Below, one piece after another: positions 7,799 to 17,011 of a stretch of 64,000 bases of DNA. A program made the position numbers and the translations under genes. Position 1 is the stretch's first letter, and each line of letters opens with the position of its first letter. Origin of the DNA: a bacterium (lineage in GTDB: Bacteria; Desulfobacterota; Binatia; HRBIN30; CADEER01); assembly GCA_030430165.1 (NCBI GenBank), contig JAUIGL010000027.1:1-64000 (forward strand), in the 5' to 3' direction. The notes beneath the pieces were generated by a model. That model had not been told where the DNA came from, ran no database searches, and saw nothing but the letters and a program-made list of their open reading frames with translations.

Positions 7799-9070
7799 CT
7801 ATTCCTTGGCCATGAAGCGGTTGACGCGATTCGCTTTCGGAGAATCCGTGAACCGCTCGCTCCAGCACTCCCCGACGCTGTTCTCGATTTGCAGCGTGAC
7901 CGCGGAATCGGCGTCCAGGTACCGATCGGCAGCCACCGGGCCCGGCAGCGGTACCGAAGCGCCCTTGCCGAGCAGCAGCAGCTTGGTAGTGCCATCCTTC
8001 TTCTGCTTCAACTTGATCTTCTTGATGCCGGAGCTCGTCGCCGAAGAGTCCTTGTAGGAAAAGCCCTTGTCGGTGCCGATGCTCTTCCACGGCGAGCCCG
8101 CCGGCACCGTGATCGACATGACCAGGCTGGGAACGTCCGCCTGTTCGTCGAACACGCAGATTCCGTATTCCGTATCGCTCACCGGGTCGCCGAGCTCTCC
8201 CCTCAGGTCGGCGCGAATCGCCAGCTTGTCTCGGGCGTCCTTCACTTCGTGGTCGCCGATCAGCAGCTTGGTACGGCTCAAACCACCGCAGCCGTTCGCC
8301 GAGTTGCCGTGCGGGGTCGGTTCGATCGTCGACTGGCAGCCCAGCGTGTCGTCGCAGAAGTCATGGGTGCAAAACACACCGTCGTCGCAAACCAGCGTGC
8401 TCGCCGGAACACACGCGCCGGCACCGTCACAGGTCTCGTCGACGGTGCAAACGCTGCCGTCAGGACACGGAGTTCCGGCGGCGTCCAACGAGCAGGAAGA
8501 CGAGCAGCAATCGCCATCGGCAGTATTGTCGTCGTCGCACTCCTCGGCGCCCTCGATGAATCCGTCACCACAGACCGGAGTGCGCGGGGAAACCGACACG
8601 GAAATCGCCGGCGCCGGCGGCAGCAGGGGTAACGACGGGTAGGGATCGTCTGGAAACGCCTGCTCGCCAATTGCGAACGCGCTCGGGTCGGGGCAGGGAA
8701 AGCCACCGTCCAGTGCCAGAACGCAGCTGACCAGTGAGGCGGTTCCCGCCAGCAAACCGTCGACGTCGAACAACAACACCGACAGGACGTCGGCGGGGCT
8801 GTCGAGCAGCGTCGCTTCGTTGAGCCCACTCGGAAACACCGTGCAGGCGAGCGGCTCGGTTCCCCAGGAAGGTCCAATGCCCGGCTGCGACGAGTCGCCG
8901 ACGAAGTCGCCACCCGCGGCAGAGTAGTCCGCCGAGAACGTAACGACCTCGAACGGCCCGGGATCGTCGAGGTGAAAGGTTACGTCACAAGTGTCCTGCG
9001 CTCCGGCTACCACGCAGTACGCGCTAACCATGGCGCAGACGACTAAGGCACTGCGGATGATCGACTTCAT
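7799..9070 (-). CDS. Secreted Cys-rich protein with Myxococcus-type disulphide repeat
   Basis: A 423-residue exported protein of unknown function. The start is ATG 9070 because GGGAGGGAG sits directly upstream and a signal peptide begins there (MKSIIRSALVVCAMVSAYC). Residues 25-170 form an unrecognised beta-rich N-domain. A Myxococcus Cys-rich repeat follows (VCGDGFIEGAEECDDDN), with further CPDGSVCTVDETC and CDDGVFCTHDFC repeats. The C-terminal 150 residues (KLLIGDHEVKDARDKL onward) form a domain seen in similar proteins. Surface adhesion or scaffold roles are inference. It is monocistronic, with a hairpin after the stop. Confidence 0.82.
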   Translation of the reverse strand: MKSIIRSALVVCAMVSAYCVVAGAQDTCDVTFHLDDPGPFEVVTFSADYSAAGGDFVGDSSQPGIGPSWGTEPLACTVFPSGLNEATLLDSPADVLSVLLFDVDGLLAGTASLVSCVLALDGGFPCPDPSAFAIGEQAFPDDPYPSLPLLPPAPAISVSVSPRTPVCGDGFIEGAEECDDDNTADGDCCSSSCSLDAAGTPCPDGSVCTVDETCDGAGACVPASTLVCDDGVFCTHDFCDDTLGCQSTIEPTPHGNSANGCGGLSRTKLLIGDHEVKDARDKLAIRADLRGELGDPVSDTEYGICVFDEQADVPSLVMSITVPAGSPWKSIGTDKGFSYKDSSATSSGIKKIKLKQKKDGTTKLLLLGKGASVPLPGPVAADRYLDADSAVTLQIENSVGECWSERFTDSPKANRVNRFMAKE

Positions 9071-9365
9071 ACTCCCTCCCCTATTGTGGCTGTACTGACG
9101 TCGATGGCCGTAGCAGACACCCATGCCGTTCCCTCTGTCAACTGTCGGATTCGGCCGATCTCGGCGACAGCCGGAGCGCTTTCGCGAGCGACGCAAACAC
9201 GGTTGACGGGGCGCAGCCTCGAAACGTGTGGATTCCGCAGCGTCGACGAGACCTTACACGGCTCGGGCCACGCCTGGGCGTCGCGCGCCGACGGGGTGAT
9301 CCCGGGGGAGGGGCCGCAACAAATGCCCTCGCGCCAGACGCCGGGGCACCGACCTCGGATTTGCC

Positions 9366-9998
9366 CTACCCGCAGCGAACGCCGGTGCCGCCGAGCCCGC
9401 AGTAGCCGCCAGGATTCTTGGCCAGGTACTGCTGGTGGTACTCTTCGGCGAAGAAGAAGGGCGGAGCGCTGACGATCTCGGTCGTCACCGGACCGAAGCC
9501 GGCGGCGCCGAGACGCTCGCCGTAGACAGCCGCCGACTCGCGCGCGCTCTCCAACTGCTCGTCGTCGAAACAGTAGATGCCGGATCGATACTGAGTCCCG
9601 ACGTCGTTGCCCTGGCGCATCCCCTGGGTCGGGTCGTGGCTCTCCCAGAAGACCGCGAGGAGCTGTTCGTACGAGACCGCGTCCGGATCGTAGACGACCC
9701 GAACCACCTCGTTGTGTCCGGTCCCGCCGCTACACACCTCGCGATAGGTCGGGTTCGGCGTGTGTCCGCCCGCATATCCCACCGCCGTCGAGAGAACCCC
9801 GGGCAGCTCCCAGAACTTGCGCTCGGCCCCCCAGAAACACCCCATCCCGAACATCGCTTGACGCGACGAGTCGGGAAACGGACCGGCGAGCGGCGCGCCA
9901 CTGACGAAGTGCTGGTCGGGGATCGGCATCGCCTCTTCCCGACCGGGAAGCGCCTGCTCGGCTGACGGCATCTCCAACTTGGAACGACTGAACAGCAT
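9366..9998 (-). CDS. msrA: Peptide methionine sulfoxide reductase MsrA
   Basis: Reduces methionine-S-sulfoxide in proteins using thioredoxin. The 210-residue sequence has the catalytic GCFWG motif (Cys54) after an N-terminal extension, then [26 protein letters not shown], the family hallmark (split here by function: GYAGG and GHNE bind substrate). A C-terminal Cys pair ([10 protein letters not shown]) could act as the resolving cysteines. The start at ATG 9998 is supported by GGGAGG 9 nt upstream. It stands alone, 295 bp from the next gene. Confidence 0.97.
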   Translation of the reverse strand: MLFSRSKLEMPSAEQALPGREEAMPIPDQHFVSGAPLAGPFPDSSRQAMFGMGCFWGAERKFWELPGVLSTAVGYAGGHTPNPTYREVCSGGTGHNEVVRVVYDPDAVSYEQLLAVFWESHDPTQGMRQGNDVGTQYRSGIYCFDDEQLESARESAAVYGERLGAAGFGPVTTEIVSAPPFFFAEEYHQQYLAKNPGGYCGLGGTGVRCG

Positions 9999-10406
9999 CG
10001 AAACGACCTCCCGGGAAGTCTGCGGTCCCGAGCTCAGTCCGTCAACCGGTGGCTGCGCGAGCCTCTTCGACGTTCGTCACAATCTCGCCGGTTTGGATGA
10101 CGGTTCACCAAAGCAGCTGCGGTGTCGGTTCCACAAAATCGCGGACACTTCGGGAATCACGTGATTGGGCCCGACCCTTGCTTCTGGCAGGAAAGAGAAT
10201 CTCAGCCGCCGCCCCGTTTCGTGAGGCCGCCGGCGGAGCAGCTGGGACCGACGCGAAAATCCAATTTTATTGCATGGTTACGAGGCACACGCTTTGCATT
10301 TGAGCTTGACGAAAACGCTAGCGCGACCCTATATTGCGACCTGCTTGGCGGCGCGCCGGGGGAGGACGATGGATACCGGTGCCCGCAACCGAAGGGGAGG
10401 AGCTCG
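9999..10406. other. 408-bp divergent regulatory gap
   Basis: No gene is supported. It separates msrA (minus) from the CX4CH/DUF1800/DUF1501 operon (plus). The right part is AT-richer than its surroundings and holds the promoter listed at 10306-10335. The left part carries the msrA ribosome-binding site. No repeats were recognised. Confidence 0.5.
10306..10335 (+). promoter_or_regulatory. Sigma70-type promoter of the CX4CH-DUF1800-DUF1501 operon
   Basis: TTGACG at 10306-10311 and TATATT at 10330-10335 with an 18-bp spacer. The leader to ATG 10407 would be about 65 nt and carries AGGGGAGGAG 4 nt before the start. The region is locally AT-rich, which strengthens the call. Confidence 0.6.
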
Positions 10407-11387
10407 ATGAAGACCAGTATGGTCCGGCTCGCGCTTGCGATGTGGTCGATCACATTGCCGCTCGCGGGAGCCTGGGCGATCGAAGTCGGCGGTGGCGGCT
10501 CGCAGAAGCGCGACTGCCTGGTGACCTTCGACGCCGCCGTCAACCATCCGGCCGCGAAACCGAAACACGTGCGCTGCACCGACGGCGACCCCGCCTGCGA
10601 TAGCGACGGCGTCGTCAACGGCCTCTGCACCTTCGAGGTGCGGATCTGCGCCAACAGCACGTTCAACCCGGAGTGCACGATCAACGGAGTCGACTCGATC
10701 GTCATCGACAACGCCATCGACGACGGCAGTCCGAAGTTCGATCCCGACTTCCAGTCGCTGCAAACCGCGGTCGACAACGACATCCAGCCGCCGACGACGA
10801 ACGTCGACATCTGCACGGCGACGACCGACGTCATCGTTCCGATCAAAGGACCGATCGGCAACAATCGCTGCCGGCGCCAGCGCAAGAAGATCAAGCTGGA
10901 CGCGTTGTCGCAGCTGATCGACGGCCGCAAGTTCAAGGACCGCGACACACTCAAGCTGAGCTGCGAACCGGATCCGAACGGCTGCGAGCCAATGGTGCTG
11001 TTCAGCGGCACGTTCGATCGAATCCAACGCCAGGTCTTCAACCAGAGCTGTGCGGTGAGTGGCTGCCACGACTCGCAGACCCAGGCCGCAAACCTGCTGC
11101 TCGAGACCGGAGCCGCATACGGCAACCTGGTGAACCAGACACCGTCGAATCCGTCGGCGAGCGGCGACGGCTGGCTGCGCGTGCACGCGCCAAACCCGCC
11201 GGGCACCAGCGGCACTCCCGAGATGAGCTATCTGTTCCGCAAGATCGACGACGATCTGCCCAGCGCCGCCTACGGCGAGCGCATGCCGCTCGGCAAGAAG
11301 AAGCTACACCGAACGCTGCGCGACGTGATCGAGCTGTGGATCTCCGACGGAGCACCGCAAACCGGCTGGGTGCCGGGCACTTTCTGA
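10407..11387 (+). CDS. Secreted cytochrome-c-like protein with CX4CH motif
   Basis: A 326-residue exported protein. The start at ATG 10407 has a strong RBS (AGGGGAGGAG) and begins a signal peptide (MKTSMVRLALAMWSITLPL). The first 180 residues hold several spaced cysteines in an unrecognised domain. Near residue 215 is SCAVSGCHD, a CX4CH haem-attachment-like motif (Cys215, Cys220, His221), with downstream Met residues as possible sixth ligand (EMSYLF, RMPLGKK). The canonical motif is CX2CH; CX4CH is known in some multihaem cytochromes such as cytochrome c3. The gene leads an operon with DUF1800 and DUF1501, suggesting it is exported with them. Haem binding is not proven. Confidence 0.75.
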   Translation: MKTSMVRLALAMWSITLPLAGAWAIEVGGGGSQKRDCLVTFDAAVNHPAAKPKHVRCTDGDPACDSDGVVNGLCTFEVRICANSTFNPECTINGVDSIVIDNAIDDGSPKFDPDFQSLQTAVDNDIQPPTTNVDICTATTDVIVPIKGPIGNNRCRRQRKKIKLDALSQLIDGRKFKDRDTLKLSCEPDPNGCEPMVLFSGTFDRIQRQVFNQSCAVSGCHDSQTQAANLLLETGAAYGNLVNQTPSNPSASGDGWLRVHAPNPPGTSGTPEMSYLFRKIDDDLPSAAYGERMPLGKKKLHRTLRDVIELWISDGAPQTGWVPGTF

Positions 11388-11412
11388 TCGCACTGAGACC
11401 AGGAGCACACGA

Positions 11413-12903
11413 ATGAGCGAGAGCACCGCGCTCGACGAAGCGAGCGCAAGACACCTTCTGCGGCGGAGCGGTTTCGGCGCCATCGACCGCGACGTCGAAC
11501 GGCTACTCAGCCGCAACGAGACGCGCGGCGAAGCCGCGGCTTCGATTCTCGACTACAAGCCGTCGAAATTCCGGCCGCGCAACAAAGACATCGACATCGC
11601 GCACAACAAGTGGATCAAATTCATGGTGCGCAACCGCACGCCGATCCAGGAGAAGCTCGCGCTCTTCTGGCACGACCACTTCGCCACCAGCAACGACGTC
11701 GTCCGCGACCCGAAGCAGATGGCCGATCAGAACCGCCTCTTCCGATCGCTCGGCAAAGGCGACTTCCGGGTACTGATGAACGCCATCAACCGCGACGCGG
11801 CGATGATGGATTTCCTCGACACCATCCGCAATTCGAAGGAAGAGCCCAACGAGAACTACCCGCGCGAGTTGCAGGAGCTGTTCTGCTTCGGCGTCTTCGA
11901 TCTCGACGGTCAGCCCAACTACACCCAGGAAGACATCGTCCAGATCGCGCGCGCCTTCACCGGTTGGCGCACCAACTCGAAGAACAACCAGGCCTACCTG
12001 AACGAGAACCGCCACGACAAAGGCACCGGCGCTCCCGAGGATCCCTACCCCGAGCGCGGCCCGAAGGTGATCTTTGCCGGCAACTCCGCCTTCGGCCCGG
12101 GCGGCTACGATTTCGGAGCCGCGGCAGGCACCAACTACGAGGCCGAGATCGACGAGGTGATGAACGCGATCTTCCAGCACCAGGACAGCGCCGGCCGCAA
12201 TACGGTCGCGCACTGGATCGGATACCGCCTCATCACCTTTTTCGCCGACCCCGAACCAACCAATGCGTACGTCGAGTCGATGGTGTCGGCGTCCAACTTC
12301 GACACGACCTTCAACGTCCGCGACTTTCTCTACCAGGTCTTCGTCAGCGACGAGTTCTACGCGCCGCTCTCCGACCCGACCAAGCGTTCGGTGAAATGGC
12401 CCGTCGACTACGTGATCACGACCCTGCGCTTGCTCGGGATGAAGCTGCGCAGCCGCTACCAGTACATCAACGGCGGCAGCTACGACGAGATCCGCGACCA
12501 GCTCTCCAACATGGGGCAGCTGTTGCTCGAGCCACCCAGTGTCTTCGGCTGGGACTGGGAAACGAGCTGGGTCAGCAGCTCGACCCTCCTCGCTCGATAC
12601 GGCTTCGCCCGCGACGTCATCAGCGCCCGCGGTCGCGGCAAGACGACGCTACGACCGGAGCGATTGTTCGACTTCGCCGAGTCCCCGGCGGTCGACCCGG
12701 AGATCGTCGTCGAGGCGATCGCCAATCTGCTCGGCGTCGGCGACGAGTTCGCCCCCGCCAGCAACAACCGCGCGATCCTGGTCGACTACCTCACCGACGG
12801 CAACGGCGGCACGGTCGACTTCTCCGACTACGAAACCCGCGACATGAAACTGCGCGGCGCGATCTGCCTGGTGCTGCAGTCGCCCGCCTACATGCTCCAC
12901 TGA
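11413..12903 (+). CDS. DUF1800 domain protein
   Basis: A 496-residue member of the DUF1800 family, which has no known activity. Landmarks are ARHLLRRSGFGA at the N-terminus, KLALFWHDHFATS (about residue 75), the DAAMMDFLD, ENYPRELQELFCFGV and AFTGWR motifs, and FSPPSVFGWD-like LLEPPSVFGWDW near residue 375. The RBS AGGAG lies 8 nt before ATG 11413. It sits 25 bp after the CX4CH gene and 23 bp before the DUF1501 gene. DUF1800 and DUF1501 genes are found as neighbours in many bacteria, so a common function is likely. No signal peptide is evident. Confidence 0.93.
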   Translation: MSESTALDEASARHLLRRSGFGAIDRDVERLLSRNETRGEAAASILDYKPSKFRPRNKDIDIAHNKWIKFMVRNRTPIQEKLALFWHDHFATSNDVVRDPKQMADQNRLFRSLGKGDFRVLMNAINRDAAMMDFLDTIRNSKEEPNENYPRELQELFCFGVFDLDGQPNYTQEDIVQIARAFTGWRTNSKNNQAYLNENRHDKGTGAPEDPYPERGPKVIFAGNSAFGPGGYDFGAAAGTNYEAEIDEVMNAIFQHQDSAGRNTVAHWIGYRLITFFADPEPTNAYVESMVSASNFDTTFNVRDFLYQVFVSDEFYAPLSDPTKRSVKWPVDYVITTLRLLGMKLRSRYQYINGGSYDEIRDQLSNMGQLLLEPPSVFGWDWETSWVSSSTLLARYGFARDVISARGRGKTTLRPERLFDFAESPAVDPEIVVEAIANLLGVGDEFAPASNNRAILVDYLTDGNGGTVDFSDYETRDMKLRGAICLVLQSPAYMLH

Positions 12904-12926
12904 GCCGCTGAGCAGGAGATCCATTG

Positions 12927-14408
12927 ATGGCAATTTCCAGACGACAGTTCTTGCGCCGCTCCGGATTCGCGACCGCCGGCGGACTGATGGGACCCGGCAT
13001 CCTCGGTAATCCGTGGATGCAGCGCGCGCTGGCCGAGACGATCGGCGACCGCTACTTCATCTCCTTCTTCCTCAACGGCGGCAACGACGGTCTCAACACG
13101 GTCGTCCCCTACGACAACGGGGGCGGCACGCTGCGCAGCGACTACGAGAACGCGCGCCGCACCAACTCCGGCGGCATCCAGCTCGACGCCGGCTCCGGCG
13201 GCGGCGGGGTCGAAGGGCTCGATCAGGCGATGCCGACGTCGTCGTTTCTCGATCCCAACACCGGCGCCCAACTCAGCTTCCACCCGGGGCTGCAGGCCTT
13301 TCGCGACCTCTACGACGCCGGGCAGCTGGTCGTCCTCCAGGGCTGCGGCTATCCCGAGCCGAGTCTGTCGCACGACGTCGCCACCACCATCTGGGAGACC
13401 GGCGATCCTTTCGGCGCCCTCGCCGGCAGCAAGGGTTGGGCCGGTCGCCATCTCGAGGCCGAATACAACCCGACGGACATCCCCGCGGTTACGATCGACA
13501 ACCAGGTCGCCGGCGAGCTGCAGCAGACGGGCACCAGTGTCTTGGCAATCCGGCGCCTCAATCGTTTCGGCTTTCCCTACGACGACGAGTACGAGGACGA
13601 CGAACAGGCCAAGCAGGACGCCTTCGACGCGCTCTACGACGAGGCAGCGGCCAACGGAAGCGGGCCGGCGGTATTCATCGGCAACAGCGGGGCCGCGACC
13701 GCACAGGCGGCGCAGAGCTACCCGGCCCTGCACACCGACTACGAGAACGAGCGCGGCGGCTTCAGCGACATGTACGACGATCAGAACCTCGGCGGCGGCA
13801 CCAGCACGACCCGCGACCTGCGCGAGGTGGCCAAGATCATCTACGGCACCGCCAAGGGCGTACCCAACGTCAACTCCCGATTCTTCCAGGTGCACAACGG
13901 CGGCTACGACAATCATTCCGACCAGGGGGGCGGCGATCCCGACGGCCGCCACTATCGACTGCACCGCGAGGTCTCGGCCGGAATCAAGATCTTCCTCGAC
14001 GACATCGCCGACATGGCGAACGGACAGACCGACGGCCGGCAGAATCTTCCCGACAAGATCTGCATCCTCGTTTGGAGCGAGTTCAGCCGGCGCATCATCC
14101 AGAACGACAACGGCACCGACCACGGCACCCAGGGGCCGATGTTCGTCATCGGCGGCGGACTCGCCGGAGGAGTCGTCGGCAATCACCCCAACATCGCGCA
14201 GGCGGTGATCGACAACTACAACGGCAACACGCCCTACTCGCAGAGCGGCGGCTTTCGCTCGACGGACATCCGCGACGTCTACGGAACCATCCTCAAGAAC
14301 TGGATGAACGTCCCGCAGGGCACGGTGCAGGCCATCCTGCCAGCCGACGGCGGCAACCCCGCCGACTACTGGACGGTGCAAGACTTCGACCTGCCGATTT
14401 TCCTCTGA
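12927..14408 (+). CDS. DUF1501 domain protein with Tat signal
   Basis: A 493-residue protein exported by the Tat system: the N-terminus reads SRRQFLRRSGF, a twin-arginine signal, followed by a hydrophobic Gly-rich stretch. DUF1501 belongs to the alkaline phosphatase/sulfatase superfamily. Landmarks are FLNGGNDGLNTVVPY (about 42-57), a conserved HNGGYDNHSDQ (about 315) and WSEFSRRIIQN...DHGTQGP (about 380-400), which would supply metal ligands. The start is ATG 12927 behind AGGAG; a TTG three bases earlier is less likely. Last gene of a three-gene operon closed by a good terminator. Tat export suggests folding with a metal cofactor in the cytoplasm. Confidence 0.93.
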   Translation: MAISRRQFLRRSGFATAGGLMGPGILGNPWMQRALAETIGDRYFISFFLNGGNDGLNTVVPYDNGGGTLRSDYENARRTNSGGIQLDAGSGGGGVEGLDQAMPTSSFLDPNTGAQLSFHPGLQAFRDLYDAGQLVVLQGCGYPEPSLSHDVATTIWETGDPFGALAGSKGWAGRHLEAEYNPTDIPAVTIDNQVAGELQQTGTSVLAIRRLNRFGFPYDDEYEDDEQAKQDAFDALYDEAAANGSGPAVFIGNSGAATAQAAQSYPALHTDYENERGGFSDMYDDQNLGGGTSTTRDLREVAKIIYGTAKGVPNVNSRFFQVHNGGYDNHSDQGGGDPDGRHYRLHREVSAGIKIFLDDIADMANGQTDGRQNLPDKICILVWSEFSRRIIQNDNGTDHGTQGPMFVIGGGLAGGVVGNHPNIAQAVIDNYNGNTPYSQSGGFRSTDIRDVYGTILKNWMNVPQGTVQAILPADGGNPADYWTVQDFDLPIFL

Positions 14409-14437
14409 AGTCTCTCCACAACGAGCACGACACCCGA

Positions 14438-14469
14438 GGGGGCCGACACACCGGCCCCCTTTTCTTTTC
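14438..14469 (+). terminator. Rho-independent terminator of the DUF1501 operon
   Basis: Stem GGGGGCCG / CGGCCCCC (14438-14445 and 14452-14459), a 6-nt loop and the tail TTTTCTTTT. It lies 30 nt after the DUF1501 stop and is the clearest intrinsic terminator in the window. Confidence 0.88.
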
Positions 14470-14566
14470 TGCGACCACGGGTGAACACGGACAACACGGA
14501 AACACGCTAGCGATACTGGCTCCGCAGTTGGACATCCGTGCCCATCCGTGTTCATCCGTGGTCGCA
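14470..14566. repeat. Inverted-repeat element, word family CCACGGATGAACACGG
   Basis: TGCGACCACGGGTGAACACGG at 14470-14490 is matched by its reverse complement at 14546-14566 with 20 of 21 bases. The inner part repeats the words ACACGG/ATCCGTG. It fills the space between terminator and next gene, so the 14594 gene starts 27 bp after it. A half copy is present at 32429-32446. Confidence 0.7.
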
Positions 14567-14593
14567 ACCACTGCGCGAGGCGACACCGCACCC

Positions 14594-16288
14594 ATGCTCG
14601 ACGAGCTCTATTTCGGCGACGAGCGCCTGATCCTGACCCCGATCGAGCACCTTTCGCCCGCCGGTATCTCGAAGGATCTCGCCGAGGCAGTCGCTGCACG
14701 GCGAGAGGACGGCGGCGCAATCGTCGCCCTCCTCAATCGCGCCTTGCCACTGTATTGGGAGCGGTCGCAAGCACTCGCCGGCAACGATCGGTACTGGCCG
14801 GCGCCGCGGATTCGCAACATCGCCATCGTCGACAACGACACTGCGATTCCGCCCTACGTCCAGCTGCTCAACACCAGCACCTGGACCCTCTTCGACTGCG
14901 ACTTCGACCCGGCGACGTCGAGCACGGAGCTGGTCGCCTACCTGCTGGCACACGGCGACCGCATGTCGGTCACCGGCGAGGCCACCATGGCCGCAGTGCG
15001 CAACGCCGCCTACTGGTTCGATCGAACGGACCAAGAAGTCGCCGATTTCCAGCGCGGCGCACGCGCCACCGTTCGCCCCGACGCCGCCGCCTTTCACGCT
15101 CTCGCCGATGCGATTCCGTGGCTGCGCGAGCTCCATCACGAACGGCTCCGCCCGCCGGCGATCGTCGGCGCCTACCGGCCCATCCCCAACACCGGCCTAC
15201 TGATCGCCCGCGCCGACGAGCGTCGCCCCGCGGATCTCGTCGCCCGCTGGACCAAGGTCGCCAAGGGCTGCGTCGCCACCTACCTGCGCTCCTACGACGA
15301 CCGCGACCCGGCCGCGCTGGGCGAGGTCCTCGACTGGCTGCGCGACGAGAGTCCGCCGCTGCTGGTCGCCGGACAGAAGAATCGAATCCTCTGGGACCCC
15401 GAGCATGCGGATCGCGTCGGCGGCATCCGCAACCAGCTGCGCAACGCCGGCGGACCGGTACAACGCTCGATTCTCGCCGACCTGCGAACCATCGCACATC
15501 ACAGTCGCGCGTTCGCCGAGCTCGCCGGCGACCGCTTCGCCGATCTACCCGAGCCAGGAGACGACATCGGCCAAGACGGCTACACCTACCTCTATCGCGG
15601 CCGCAAGATCCTCGCCTACAACCTGCACGAGCCACACCTCGAACGACTCAAGGTTCCGGCGCTGCCCTACGCCCGCGCCATGCTCGGCGCCCGCGCTCTC
15701 CACGAATGGTGCCACCTCGCCGTCGATGCGGGCTGGGTCCAGGCAGCGGGCGATCTCACCACGCCGGTCGCCGACCTCGCCGCGTGCTTCGACGACGTCA
15801 TCGCCGCCGCCGAGGCCAAGATGGGTCCGAAGGTCGCCGCCGATCTCGACGAGCTGCGCCGCGCCCATCCCGAGTCGAGCGCCGTCGACCTCGGCGGCGA
15901 GACCATCGCGATCCCCGGCGACGGCAACGGGGCGGCGATCCTGCGCATGCTCCTGCCGCGAGTTGCCGACTTCAAAGCCAATCTGCTGGCGTCGCCGCTG
16001 CAGGCACTGGTCGAACGCGAGGCCTACGTGCGCCAGAACATCCGCACCCTGCGCGGCGAGTACCCCGCCGACGCCGTCTGGCGCATGTTCGCCCGCTACG
16101 TCTACGAGCTGCAGTACCTGCGCTTCAGCGAGGTCGAAGACAAGCGCGAGTACTTCTTCCGCTCGACCTGGTTCGACCGCGACTTCCTCGACAGCGGACT
16201 GGTCTCGGCAGAGGCACTCGACACGGTCGACCACTGCTTCGCGCGGCTGGTGAACGTCTTCTCAGTCAAAGGTGGTCCGATTGGTTGA
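14594..16288 (+). CDS. Uncharacterised protein with HExxH motif
   Basis: A 564-residue protein that could not be assigned to a family. It starts at ATG 14594; the frame is open far upstream but only as a shadow of the DUF1501 gene. There is no signal peptide or membrane segment. The sequence is rich in Arg, Asp and Ala with mostly helical character. At residues 370-374 it reads HEWCH within RALHEWCHLAVDAGW, an HExxH motif as in zinc metallopeptidases, and acidic residues follow in the next helix. The motif could be fortuitous. The gene is separated from the DUF1501 operon by a terminator and a repeat, so it is transcribed on its own. No RBS is obvious. Confidence 0.8.
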   Translation: MLDELYFGDERLILTPIEHLSPAGISKDLAEAVAARREDGGAIVALLNRALPLYWERSQALAGNDRYWPAPRIRNIAIVDNDTAIPPYVQLLNTSTWTLFDCDFDPATSSTELVAYLLAHGDRMSVTGEATMAAVRNAAYWFDRTDQEVADFQRGARATVRPDAAAFHALADAIPWLRELHHERLRPPAIVGAYRPIPNTGLLIARADERRPADLVARWTKVAKGCVATYLRSYDDRDPAALGEVLDWLRDESPPLLVAGQKNRILWDPEHADRVGGIRNQLRNAGGPVQRSILADLRTIAHHSRAFAELAGDRFADLPEPGDDIGQDGYTYLYRGRKILAYNLHEPHLERLKVPALPYARAMLGARALHEWCHLAVDAGWVQAAGDLTTPVADLAACFDDVIAAAEAKMGPKVAADLDELRRAHPESSAVDLGGETIAIPGDGNGAAILRMLLPRVADFKANLLASPLQALVEREAYVRQNIRTLRGEYPADAVWRMFARYVYELQYLRFSEVEDKREYFFRSTWFDRDFLDSGLVSAEALDTVDHCFARLVNVFSVKGGPIG

Positions 16289-16300
16289 CCGGCGATTCGT

Positions 16301-16376
16301 AGCCGCAGATGGACGCAGATCCGCGCAGATAAGGCCGTCAGCTGTTCATTCCCCGTCATTCCGGCAATGCCGGAAT
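16301..16376. repeat. Half copy of the CGCAGATGGACGCAGAT repeat plus a short palindrome
   Basis: 16301-16330 is a single arm of the same word family that forms an inverted repeat at 23068-23195. At 16358-16376 the palindrome ATTCCGGCA-A-TGCCGGAAT occurs inside the phrase GTCATTCCGGCAATGCCGGAATCC, a type of dispersed REP-like sequence. Both lie just after the stop of the HExxH gene. Confidence 0.6.
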
Positions 16377-16566
16377 CCACCCTGATCTCCCTGCCGACGA
16401 GCAAAGGTTGGCAACTACCGGGTTGGGGCGCTGCCTTCGATCAACTCTTCGAGCACATGAAGACCCAAACGCGATGATGCCAGGCTCGAGGAAGCATCCG
16501 CCTCCTCGCCCAGCTCCGATTCAATGGCGTTGACCACCGGAGACAACGGCCGATATCCGGAGCCCC
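16377..16566. other. Gap with a short orphan minus-strand reading frame
   Basis: On the minus strand a frame of about 48 codons without a start runs to a TAG near 16425, reading YRPLSPVVNAIESELGEE and then HVLEELIEGSAP. Its composition looks protein-like and it may be the 3' end of a lost gene interrupted by the repeat at 16567. No family is recognised. Confidence 0.25.
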
Positions 16567-16651
16567 CCTTGGCGCCTTGGCGCGAGTAGAAAGAGAACGA
16601 GAGTCGCGCGCCAAGACGCGAAGACGCGAAGACGCCAAGAGCAAACGAGAC
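16567..16651. repeat. Inverted-repeat element, word family CGCCAAGACGCGAAGA
   Basis: TTGGCGCCTTGGCGCGAG on the left faces CGCGCCAAGACGCGAAGACGCGAAGACGCCAAG on the right, an imperfect inverted repeat with an internal 9-bp reiteration (ACGCGAAG). It abuts the stop codon of the toxin gene. Confidence 0.6.
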
Positions 16652-17011
16652 TCAACGACCTCGCCCGAGCCGCTCCAAGCCCAGCGCAACAGCGAGCGAG
16701 CGATCGATTTCTCTCATCCGATCCGCTCTCAGCATTCCCGCTGGCCGCTCGAGCTGAGCTTTGAGCAGCGTGTAGACCTCGCCGCATTTCGCAACACTCG
16801 CAACTGGTAGCCCGCCTTCCCCGCGAGCGAGTCGCACCTCCCAAGGGTAGTCATCGCCGATCCGACGTACCGACGTCAGGTGCACCGCCATGACCTTCGG
16901 ATAGCGCTGGTTGCGGTTGAAGGCGTCGTGAGAGACGATCAGGAACGGGCGACGCTTCCGGGAACCACCAACCAGCGCCGGCTTTCCCCACCAGATCTCA
17001 CCCCGAAGCAC
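16652..17011 (-). CDS. MazF/PemK-type endoribonuclease toxin
   Basis: A 119-residue toxin that in this family cleaves mRNA. It begins RGEIWWGKP after GTG 17011, followed by RKRRPFLIVSHDAFN, VMAVHLTSV and CGEVYTLLKAQL, the usual core strands of MazF/PemK. The GTG start is chosen because the fold begins there and it overlaps the antitoxin end by 14 bp, the common arrangement for translational coupling. The frame is open further upstream, but that part has no similarity to the family. Binding to the upstream antitoxin would inhibit it. Confidence 0.85.
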   Translation of the reverse strand: MLRGEIWWGKPALVGGSRKRRPFLIVSHDAFNRNQRYPKVMAVHLTSVRRIGDDYPWEVRLARGEGGLPVASVAKCGEVYTLLKAQLERPAGMLRADRMREIDRSLAVALGLERLGRGR

